From an uncultured Prevotella sp. (lineage in GTDB: Bacteria; Bacteroidota; Bacteroidia; Bacteroidales; Bacteroidaceae): a DNA stretch of 6,129 nucleotides. The stretch is taken from assembly GCA_900319895.1 (NCBI GenBank), contig ONQK01000061.1, positions 1 to 6,129 of the forward strand, in the 5' to 3' direction. A program made the translations under genes and the position numbers. Below are positions 1 through 5,650 of this stretch, in pieces. Below the pieces are notes generated by a model that was not told the origin of the DNA, made no database searches, and saw nothing but the letters and a program-made list of their open reading frames with translations. Every line of letters begins with the position of its first letter. The first letter of the stretch is position 1.

Positions 1-298
1 ACTCGTGATGCTGATGACGGGCAAGACCTTCATTCAGGAAGTGCTGTTCTTCCCGCAGATGAAGCCCGAGAAGAAAATCCCGCAATCGACCATGGCAGAG
101 TGGGCGGAAATCGGCGTCGTCGAAGAGTGGGTTCCCGTGCTTCGCAAGGCCGGATATAATTTGGTGTCAGACATCCGAGAAGTCAAAGCGCAAAAGCTTC
201 AGATGGACGTTTGCGGAGTCGTAAAGAAATACAAGCTAGGACTTGACAATCCCAAGGTAGAAGACTTTCAGCAGTGGATAGACCATGCACAAGCGTGA
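1..298 (+). CDS. lysS: Lysine--tRNA ligase (class II), C-terminal fragment
   Basis: This is the 3' end of cytoplasmic lysyl-tRNA synthetase, which charges tRNA-Lys with lysine using ATP. The gene runs in from the left, with its first full codon (Leu) at 2-4, so no start is visible. The fragment opens with LVMLMTGK, the end of class II motif 3 (normally GIDRLVML), followed by FIQEVLFFPQMKPE, the family's conserved C-terminal strand. Enzymes such as the E. coli one stop right after the equivalent FPAMRP. Here about 75 more residues follow (fragment residues 23-98), with a pattern of short helices around AEIGVVEEWVPVLRKAGY and a closing KYKLGLDNPKVEDFQQWI. From memory, Bacteroides LysS proteins are about 575 residues and carry the same tail, so this is a lineage feature and not read-through. 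It ends with TGA at 296-298, 19 bases before gpsA, suggesting co-transcription. The identification is firm; the role of the tail is unknown to me. Confidence 0.95.
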   Translation, partial: LVMLMTGKTFIQEVLFFPQMKPEKKIPQSTMAEWAEIGVVEEWVPVLRKAGYNLVSDIREVKAQKLQMDVCGVVKKYKLGLDNPKVEDFQQWIDHAQA

Positions 299-317
299 AA
301 CCCAAGCTCAATAGCCA

Positions 318-1313
318 ATGTTTGACTGCGGTAAAATAGCGGTAATCGGCGGCGGTTCGTGGGCAACCGCCATTGCCAAAATCGTGGTGAGCCATACCCA
401 CCAGATAGGTTGGTACATGCGTCGCGAGGATCAGATTGCGGCCTTCAAGAGACAGGGGCACAATCCGTCTTACTTGCGGAGTGTGCGCTTTGACATGAAT
501 GAGATTGAGTTCAACAGCGACATCAACAAGATTGTCCAAGCCTACGACACGCTGATTTTCGTCACGCCGTCGCCTTACATGAAGAGCCATCTGAAGAAGC
601 TCAAGACACGGTTGAGCGACAAATTCATCGTCACCGCCATCAAAGGCATCGTTCCCGACGAAAACCTGATTTGTTCAGAATATTTTCATCAGATCTACGA
701 CGTACCCTACAAAAGCCTGGCGTGCATCGGCGGGCCCTCCCATGCCGAAGAGATTGCCCTGGAGCGTTTGTCCTACCTTACGGTGGGCTGTGCCGACACG
801 GAAAGGGCGAGAGCGCTGGCCGAGGTGCTGGACAACGACTTTGTCAAGACCAAAATCAGCACGGACGTTGTGGGCATCGAATATTCCTCGGTGCTGAAAA
901 ACGTCTATGCCATTGCCGCCGGCATTTGCACGGGATTGAAATACGGCGACAACTTCCAGGCCGTGCTGATGTCGAACGCCGTTCAAGAGATGTCCCGTTT
1001 CCTGAAAACCGTCCATCCCATTGACCGGAGCATTGAAGACTCGGTGTATCTGGGCGACTTGCTGGTGACGGGCTACTCGAATTTCTCGCGCAACCGCACC
1101 TTCGGCACGATGATTGGCAAAGGCTATAACGTCAAAAGTGCCCAAATCGAGATGGAAATGATAGCCGAGGGCTTTTTCGGCACGAAATGCATGAAGGAAA
1201 TCAACCGGCACATGCATGTGAACATGCCGATTCTCGACGCCGTATATAATATATTGTATGAGCGCATCAACCCCCAGATAGAAATCAAGCTGTTGACCGA
1301 CTCATTCAGATGA
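318..1313 (+). CDS. gpsA: NAD(P)-dependent glycerol-3-phosphate dehydrogenase
   Basis: The enzyme reduces dihydroxyacetone phosphate to sn-glycerol-3-phosphate, the backbone precursor of phospholipids, in the cytoplasm. The 331-residue length is normal for the family. The N-terminal Rossmann nucleotide-binding loop is VIGGGSWATAIAK (residues 9-21). Further signatures are AIKG (107-110, Lys109), GPSHAEE (139-145), the catalytic-lysine segment VLKNVYAIAAG (192-202, Lys194), GDLLVT (246-251) and SRNRTFG (257-263). All expected key residues are present, so it should be active. The start at 318 places the Rossmann strand a few residues from the N-terminus, as in relatives. No clear Shine-Dalgarno sequence precedes it, which is usual in Bacteroidetes. 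It lies 19 bases after lysS and probably shares its transcript. In Bacteroides I recall pgi following directly; here a septum gene follows on its own promoter. GpsA supplies the substrate that is acylated before PlsC, encoded at the other end of the window. Confidence 0.97.
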   Translation: MFDCGKIAVIGGGSWATAIAKIVVSHTHQIGWYMRREDQIAAFKRQGHNPSYLRSVRFDMNEIEFNSDINKIVQAYDTLIFVTPSPYMKSHLKKLKTRLSDKFIVTAIKGIVPDENLICSEYFHQIYDVPYKSLACIGGPSHAEEIALERLSYLTVGCADTERARALAEVLDNDFVKTKISTDVVGIEYSSVLKNVYAIAAGICTGLKYGDNFQAVLMSNAVQEMSRFLKTVHPIDRSIEDSVYLGDLLVTGYSNFSRNRTFGTMIGKGYNVKSAQIEMEMIAEGFFGTKCMKEINRHMHVNMPILDAVYNILYERINPQIEIKLLTDSFR

Positions 1314-1369
1314 CGGACGGCAAGCAGCGCCCCGCCCCCATCAGCGGTGGGACTTCCGCCTTGACCAGG

Positions 1370-1401
1370 CGAAAAAATGACGTCTAAAACCATGTTTTTC
1401 G
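1370..1401. repeat. Imperfect inverted repeat upstream of the septum-gene promoter
   Basis: CGAAAAA at 1370-1376 is matched by TTTTTCG at 1395-1401. The match continues inward as ATG/CAT (1377-1379 with 1391-1393) if the single G at 1394 is bulged out. The unpaired centre is 11 bases. It ends 12 bases before the -7 element and spans where a -33 element would lie. It could be a weak terminator for gpsA in either direction, a protein-binding site, or chance in an A/T-rich spacer. Confidence 0.35.
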
Positions 1402-1413
1402 GAAATTAAATTG

Positions 1414-1421
1414 TATTTTTG
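1414..1421 (+). promoter_or_regulatory. Bacteroidetes-type -7 promoter element for the septum gene
   Basis: TATTTTTG matches the Bacteroidetes primary sigma factor -7 consensus TAnnTTTG at every fixed position. It ends 20 bases before the ATG at 1442, which implies a very short 5' leader. The -33 half is poor: around 1390-1394 only CATG is found where TTTG is expected. The position just upstream of a gene on the same strand supports it as real. Confidence 0.6.
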
Positions 1422-1441
1422 TAACCACAAACAGTGTGCAA

Positions 1442-1780
1442 ATGAACAGTCTGAATAATTTCTTGCAGTCTCTGAGCCGTTATAAGTATGCACTCGTCAC
1501 CGCCATCGGGCTTCTCATCACTGTCTTCATTGACGAAAACAGCCTGTTGAGGCGTTGGCAATACAAGTCGCAGATCAGCGACTTGAGGCGCGACATCGAG
1601 CAATATAACGCGACAAACGAAGAGAACCTCAAGAAGCTCCATCATCTGCATGAAGACCCGGAGTACATCAAGAAAATTGCCCGTGAGCAATATTTCATGA
1701 AATCCGACGACGAGGACATATTCATACTCAGTACTGACGCACCCTCTCCCCTTCCCTCCGTTTATGAAAGAACTGACTAA
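1442..1780 (+). CDS. FtsB/DivIC-family septum formation initiator protein
   Basis: This small bitopic membrane protein of 112 residues belongs to the FtsB/DivIC family, whose members join FtsL and FtsQ/DivIB in the divisome and help activate septal peptidoglycan synthesis. A short cytoplasmic N-terminus (about residues 1-15) leads into one membrane helix (YKYALVTAIGLLITVFI). A charged heptad-like stretch follows that should form a coiled coil (WQYKSQISDLRRDIEQYNAT onward). Then comes the family's C-terminal signature DPEYIKKIAREQYFMK, typical of Bacteroidetes members, and an acidic DDEDIFIL. I chose ATG 1442 because it lies 20 bases past a good -7 element; a GTG at 1436 would add two residues but leave almost no leader. 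The last 17 bases overlap the next gene in another frame, so the two are probably translationally coupled. The family call is firm; whether to name it ftsB or divIC cannot be decided from sequence alone. Confidence 0.9.
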   Translation: MNSLNNFLQSLSRYKYALVTAIGLLITVFIDENSLLRRWQYKSQISDLRRDIEQYNATNEENLKKLHHLHEDPEYIKKIAREQYFMKSDDEDIFILSTDAPSPLPSVYERTD

Positions 1781-2207
1781 GACCCAAAGCCTGATCTTGC
1801 TCTTGGGCGGCTCACTAATGGTCGTCGGCGCAGGCATTTTTGTTTTGAGCGAGCTCTCCGACACGTTGTTCATGCGCAAGCTACATGCCATCGTCCCATG
1901 GTTTTTCCTTCTCGGTGCCGTGGCCTTCGCCTCCATACAGATTCATCAGAGCTATAGCGGGGAAAGCCTGACCATTCGCCGGCTGAAGAACCTGATGACC
2001 TTGTCGGACATTTTGTTCATCCTCTCCGGCCTGCTGATGATTGAAAATGTAGACAAGATAGCCGCCCCATTCTTCCCCACCATCTACGACTATTACCAGT
2101 TTCTATACAAGAAATGGGTAATCAGCATATTAGTCGCCGCCATCTTGCAGCTTTACACCACGCATCGCATCCACTCGGAACTGGGAAAAGAACAAAAACC
2201 GCGCTGA
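1764..2207 (+). CDS. Four-helix integral membrane protein of unknown function
   Basis: I do not recognise a named family. The 147-residue product is strongly hydrophobic, with four likely membrane helices at about residues 9-28 (SLILLLGGSLMVVGAGIFVL), 43-60 (IVPWFFLLGAVAFASIQI), 77-94 (LMTLSDILFILSGLLMIE) and 116-132 (KKWVISILVAAILQLYT). Basic residues cluster in the loop between helices 2 and 3 (TIRRLKNL) and at the C-terminus (HRIHSELGKEQKPR), which puts both termini and that loop on the cytoplasmic side by the positive-inside rule. No catalytic motif is visible. The start ATG at 1764 lies inside the preceding septum gene (17-base overlap, different frame), so translation is likely coupled to it and a role at the division site or in the envelope is a reasonable guess. 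It is probably co-transcribed from the promoter at 1414. The coding call is firm because of the hydrophobic pattern and overlap; the function is open. Confidence 0.85.
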   Translation: MKELTKTQSLILLLGGSLMVVGAGIFVLSELSDTLFMRKLHAIVPWFFLLGAVAFASIQIHQSYSGESLTIRRLKNLMTLSDILFILSGLLMIENVDKIAAPFFPTIYDYYQFLYKKWVISILVAAILQLYTTHRIHSELGKEQKPR

Positions 2208-2261
2208 AAAGTCTGAAAGAAATTTAAAAAAGCCATCAGAACTTTAAATAGCTTGAAAATG

Positions 2262-2293
2262 TTTCTGAATCTCAACTTTACATTGTAACTTTG
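2262..2293 (+). promoter_or_regulatory. Bacteroidetes-type promoter for the lipoprotein gene
   Basis: TAACTTTG at 2286-2293 is a full match to the Bacteroidetes -7 consensus TAnnTTTG. TTTC at 2262-2265 matches three of four bases of the -33 consensus TTTG, with a 20-base spacer, which is in the normal range. The element ends 23 bases before the ATG at 2317. This may drive the lipoprotein gene and, by read-through, the three genes after it. Confidence 0.7.
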
Positions 2294-2301
2294 TACATTG
2301 T
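2274..2301 (+). repeat. Imperfect tandem duplication spanning the lipoprotein promoter
   Basis: AACTTTACATTGT at 2274-2286 is followed immediately by AACTTTGTACATTGT at 2287-2301. The second copy is the first with GT inserted in the middle. The -7 promoter element is formed at the junction: the final T of copy 1 plus AACTTTG of copy 2. The inserted G completes the TTTG. Confidence 0.7.
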
Positions 2302-2316
2302 GAAAAAAGAATCATT

Positions 2317-3033
2317 ATGAAGAAACTCTTTTACCTCCTGCTGGCACTGGGCACCTTGGCATCATCATGTGGGCAGTCCTACGAGATCACCGGCACCAGC
2401 ACCGTATCTCATCTGGACGGACAAAAGCTCTATCTAAAAGTCAGTGCAGAGAATGAACTCATTGCCATCGACTCCTGCGACGTGGTGCACGGCCGGTTCA
2501 GCTTCTCCGGCAGGCTCGACAGCACCAGGCTTGCCACCGTCTACATGGACGAGAGAAGCCTGCTCCCCGTCGTGTTGGAAAACGGCAAGATCAACATCCG
2601 CATCGACCACACCCAGCAAATATGCTCCGGCACGCCGATGAACGACAAGCTCACGGAATTCCTGAAGCACTACAACCAAATAGCGAGCCAGCGCGCCGAG
2701 CTCGTCCACCTGCACGACCAAGCCATCATGAACGGCAGCGACATGGGCGAAATCGTGAAAGAACTCAATCAGCGCGCCTTGCAATTAGAGAACGATGAGG
2801 ACAAGCTGGTCACCGGTTTCATCACCGACAACTTCGACAACACCCTCGGCCCCGGCGTGTTCATGATGATGACAGGCCACACCGAGTATCCGATGCTCTC
2901 GCCATGGATTGAAGACATCATGAGCAAGGCTACCGACCGCTTCAAAAACGACCCGTATGTGAAAAGCTATTATGAAAAAGCCAAAGAAAACGAGGCGATA
3001 ATGAACGGCACGAAAGAAATGCCCCGAAAATGA
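2317..3033 (+). CDS. DUF4369-domain lipoprotein without a thioredoxin domain
   Basis: This is a predicted envelope lipoprotein of 238 residues. The N-terminus is a lipoprotein signal peptide: KK, then a hydrophobic core (LFYLLLALGTL), then lipobox LASSC with Cys18 as the lipidated residue. After it, about residues 22-105 (YEITGTSTV, LDGQKLYLKV, IDSCDVVHGRFSFSGRLDS, ATVYMDERSLLPVVLENGKI) have the beta-rich pattern of the DUF4369 domain common in Bacteroidetes. The segment from NDKLTEFLKHYNQIASQRAEL to about residue 165 is charged and probably helical, and the end is helical and lysine-rich. In many relatives this arrangement is followed by a TlpA/AhpC-like thioredoxin domain of about 140 residues with a CxxC site. 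Here the protein ends first and has no CxxC, so it cannot be a thiol-disulfide oxidoreductase by itself. No partner thioredoxin gene is visible. It has its own promoter and lies 72 bases before the dihydroorotase gene. The family call rests on pattern recognition; the molecular function is unknown. Confidence 0.82.
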   Translation: MKKLFYLLLALGTLASSCGQSYEITGTSTVSHLDGQKLYLKVSAENELIAIDSCDVVHGRFSFSGRLDSTRLATVYMDERSLLPVVLENGKINIRIDHTQQICSGTPMNDKLTEFLKHYNQIASQRAELVHLHDQAIMNGSDMGEIVKELNQRALQLENDEDKLVTGFITDNFDNTLGPGVFMMMTGHTEYPMLSPWIEDIMSKATDRFKNDPYVKSYYEKAKENEAIMNGTKEMPRK

Positions 3034-3105
3034 CCAGCCACCCTCCGGCATTTCCCTTTTCGACCAGTGTCCATGGCAGATTGAGGACAAAAGCGACAAA
3101 CAATC

Positions 3106-4428
3106 ATGAAAACAACGATTTACGGAGCCACCATCGTCAACGAAGGACGGACTTTCAAAGGTGGCATCAGCATTGAAAACGGACGCATTGCAGAAATTCT
3201 TGAAGACACGAAGGCAATGCCGGGTCATCACGATACCGCCATCGATGCCACAGGATGCTTCCTCCTGCCAGGTGTCATCGACGAACATGTGCACTTCCGC
3301 GAGCCCGGACTGACATCGAAAGCCGACATGGAAAGCGAGAGCCGGGCGGCGGCGGCAGGCGGCGTGACCACCTTCTTCGACATGCCCAACACGCTGCCAC
3401 AAACCGTGACGCTCGAAGCCCTCGAAGAAAAATTCAAGCTGGCTGCCCAAAAAAGCCACATCAACTATTCGTTTTTCTTCGGAGCAACCCATGAGAATAC
3501 GGCATTGTTCCGCCATCTGGACCACCACCGGCTGCCGGGCATCAAATTATTCATGGGCTCTTCGACCGGGAACATGCTGGTTGAAAAGAGCGAGCATCTG
3601 CACCAAATTTTCCGAGACGCCAACCTGCCCATCATGACACACTGCGAAGACACTGGGCTCATCAACCGAAATGCCGCAATTTTCCAGCAACAATATGGAG
3701 AAGACCCCGATGTCGTCCATCATCCCATGATACGCTCCGAAGAGGCATGTCTCCGATCCACCCAACAAGCAGTGGCCCTTGCCCGGCAATACGGCACGCG
3801 GCTGCATGTGGCCCATGTCACCACCGAAAAAGAGCTCCAATTGTTTGGCGAGCATCCTCACATCACCGCAGAAGCCGTCATCGCACACTTGCTTTTCACG
3901 GACTGTGACTATCTTACACTGGGAACCCGCATCAAATGCAATCCCGCCGTCAAACAAGCCACAGACCGCAACGCCCTGCTCCATGCGCTCAACAACGGCA
4001 AAATTTCCGCCGTTGCCACCGACCATGCCCCCCATCTGCTTGCAGACAAACAAGGAGGCTGCATCAAAGCGGCATCGGGCATGCCCATGATCCAATTCTC
4101 ACTGGTAGCCATGCTAGGCTTGGTTGACCAAGGGTTCCTGACCATTGAACGCGTGGCAGAACTGATGTGCCACCAGCCCGCCCGCATTTTTGAGGTCAGG
4201 GAGCGCGGCTTTCTGCGCAAAGGATACCATGCCGACCTGACCATCGTCCGCCCCGGTTGCGCCTGGCAAGTGACCGACGACAGCATTCTAAGCCGTTGCA
4301 AATGGTCGCCGCTGGAAGGAAGGACATTGAACTGGAAAGTGGAGCACACGTTCTGCAACGGGCACCATATTTACAGCAATGGTATTTTTGACGACCGCCA
4401 TTTGGGGCAGGAGGTCATTTTCAGATAA
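3106..4428 (+). CDS. pyrC: Dihydroorotase
   Basis: The enzyme interconverts N-carbamoyl-L-aspartate and L-dihydroorotate, the third step of de novo pyrimidine synthesis, in the cytoplasm. At 440 residues it has the length of the long (COG0044-type) amidohydrolases. Motifs in order are PGVIDEHVHFREPG (55-68, metal ligands His61 and His63), AAAGGVTTFFDMPNT (82-96), GIKLFMGSSTGN (145-156, Lys147 as candidate carboxylated bridging lysine), THCED (178-182, His179), HVAHVTT (234-240, His237), IKCNP (276-280, Asn279 likely substrate contact) and ATDHAPH (304-310, metal ligand Asp306). The C-terminal KGYHADLTIV is the usual closing beta-sandwich segment. All expected metal ligands are present, so it should be catalytic. 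The DMPNT and REPG signatures favour dihydroorotase over hydantoinase or allantoinase, though allantoinase is the nearest alternative. No promoter consensus is seen in the 72-base gap before it, and no other pyrimidine gene is in the window. Confidence 0.93.
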   Translation: MKTTIYGATIVNEGRTFKGGISIENGRIAEILEDTKAMPGHHDTAIDATGCFLLPGVIDEHVHFREPGLTSKADMESESRAAAAGGVTTFFDMPNTLPQTVTLEALEEKFKLAAQKSHINYSFFFGATHENTALFRHLDHHRLPGIKLFMGSSTGNMLVEKSEHLHQIFRDANLPIMTHCEDTGLINRNAAIFQQQYGEDPDVVHHPMIRSEEACLRSTQQAVALARQYGTRLHVAHVTTEKELQLFGEHPHITAEAVIAHLLFTDCDYLTLGTRIKCNPAVKQATDRNALLHALNNGKISAVATDHAPHLLADKQGGCIKAASGMPMIQFSLVAMLGLVDQGFLTIERVAELMCHQPARIFEVRERGFLRKGYHADLTIVRPGCAWQVTDDSILSRCKWSPLEGRTLNWKVEHTFCNGHHIYSNGIFDDRHLGQEVIFR

Positions 4429-4468
4429 GACAAGCAGCTTTCCCTCAAAACAAAAAACAGACCGACGC

Positions 4469-5626
4469 ATGATTGCCAGAATCATCTACATCTTATTGAC
4501 CATCACCTGGTTGCCCGAGTGCTATCTGACCCACAGGTTACGCAAAAACGGACTTCTGAGTTCCTGGAAACGGCTGATTTTGTGGTGGCTACCCACTATC
4601 ATCATGACGATTTTTGCGCTCAAACTTGCCCTGGAACCCGATTTTGCCCCGCACGACATGCAGGAGCTCCTCGTCTACCTTTTCCTATTAGGCGTGTACA
4701 TCGTTCCCAAAGCAGTCTACGTCATCACCTTGCTGGTTTGCAGAAAAATCAGTTGCTTGAAGCAGCATCTTCTTGCCACAGCCATGGCGGCCGGCACGAT
4801 TTCACTGGTACTCTACGGCGTTTTTGTCGAAGCAGACAAGATACAAGTAGAAAATCTGGAGCTGGAGTTCGACGACCTGCCCCAAGCCTTCGACGGCTAT
4901 CGCATCGTGCATATTTCCGACATACATGCCGGCAGCTATGTGGGCGAGAGGCAAGACAAGCTGGCGCGCACCATCGACACCGTCAACCGCCTCGGTGCCG
5001 ACGCCATACTCTTTACCGGCGATTTGCAAAACGCACGGGCAGAGGAAATTACGGAAAAACAGGAAATCTTACAACGGCTCAGCGCCAAAGACGGCGTGTT
5101 CTCAGTCCTTGGCAACCACGACTATTCCGACTATCTATGCACGGACGACCCCGTCGTAAAGCATAAAAATGAACATCAAACCATCGTCGAACAGCGAAAA
5201 ATGGGCTGGAAAGTGCTGCTCAACGAACATCAAAAACTGTATAGAGGCCAAGACTCCATTGTCATCGCAGGGCTTGAGAATGCCAGCAAAAAACAAGCCT
5301 ACAGCCACGAGGACATCCCCCGGGCCATGGACGGCATCGAAGAGACGGCATTTGTCGTCATGATGCAGCACAACCCATGGCTTTGGAGAACGCAGATACT
5401 GCCGAACACCCATGCGCAACTCACCCTCAGCGGGCACACCCACGGCGGGCAGATCAACCTGCTGGGGCTCCGACTTACCCGATTAACTTATCGCGAAGAC
5501 AAGGGACTTTATCAACAAGAGGGCAGATACCTCTTCGTCACCAGCGGGCTGGGCGGCGTGTTCCCCTTCAGGCTAGGCATGCCCAGCGAAATAGCGGTCA
5601 TCACACTGAAACGGAAAAAACATTAG
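4469..5626 (+). CDS. Membrane-anchored calcineurin-like metallophosphoesterase
   Basis: The 385-residue protein has an N-terminal membrane part and a C-terminal two-metal phosphoesterase domain of the YkuE/YaeI type. Likely membrane helices are at about residues 3-18, 36-55, 67-90 and 101-120. The catalytic domain begins near residue 125 and shows every core motif: HISDIHAG (148-155, Asp151 and His153), FTGDLQN (182-188, Asp185), LGNHDY (214-219, Asn216 and His217), MQHNP (299-303, His301) and SGHTHGGQ (321-328, His323 and His325). It should therefore be active on a phosphoester, perhaps a membrane lipid or nucleotide substrate, but the sequence does not tell which. I chose ATG 4469 because the protein then begins directly with the first hydrophobic helix and clears the dihydroorotase stop by 40 bases. 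An upstream ATG at 4379 would add 30 charged residues and overlap dihydroorotase by 50 bases. It lies 24 bases before plsC. Confidence 0.92.
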   Translation: MIARIIYILLTITWLPECYLTHRLRKNGLLSSWKRLILWWLPTIIMTIFALKLALEPDFAPHDMQELLVYLFLLGVYIVPKAVYVITLLVCRKISCLKQHLLATAMAAGTISLVLYGVFVEADKIQVENLELEFDDLPQAFDGYRIVHISDIHAGSYVGERQDKLARTIDTVNRLGADAILFTGDLQNARAEEITEKQEILQRLSAKDGVFSVLGNHDYSDYLCTDDPVVKHKNEHQTIVEQRKMGWKVLLNEHQKLYRGQDSIVIAGLENASKKQAYSHEDIPRAMDGIEETAFVVMMQHNPWLWRTQILPNTHAQLTLSGHTHGGQINLLGLRLTRLTYREDKGLYQQEGRYLFVTSGLGGVFPFRLGMPSEIAVITLKRKKH

Positions 5627-5650
5627 AGACATCAAAATCCCAAAAACATC

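Larger units (their letters stand above)
1314..1441. other. Intergenic region between gpsA and the septum gene
   Basis: The first half (about 1320-1370) is rich in G and C and holds only short 4-base self-complementary pairs, such as CCCA 1337-1340 with TGGG 1348-1351 and GCGG 1344-1347 with CCGC 1356-1359. Neither is followed by a T-run, so I do not call a terminator. The second half is A/T-rich, with an inverted repeat at 1370-1401 and a -7 promoter element at 1414-1421. No coding sequence is evident. Confidence 0.6.

Noticed and set aside
675..1217. Open frame of 180 codons on the - strand
   Set aside because: It lies entirely antisense to gpsA, whose catalytic motifs are intact across the same bases.
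1337..1360. Possible intrinsic terminator after gpsA
   Set aside because: Only 4-base stems can be drawn (CCCA/TGGG or GCGG/CCGC), they exclude each other, and no T-run follows.
1436..1441. GTG start for the septum protein
   Set aside because: It adds only two residues and sits about 14 bases after the -7 element, leaving almost no leader; ATG 1442 fits better.
3068..3089. TGTCC/GGACA inverted repeat before dihydroorotase
   Set aside because: Five base pairs around a 12-base loop are expected by chance and are not placed next to any promoter element.
2785..3528. Open frame of 247 codons on the - strand
   Set aside because: It lies opposite the lipoprotein and dihydroorotase genes, has His/Cys-rich composition without any recognisable domain, and no promoter consensus was noted for it.
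4379..4468. Upstream start for the phosphoesterase adding 30 residues
   Set aside because: It would overlap dihydroorotase by 50 bases and put a polar, basic segment before the natural hydrophobic N-terminus that starts at 4469.
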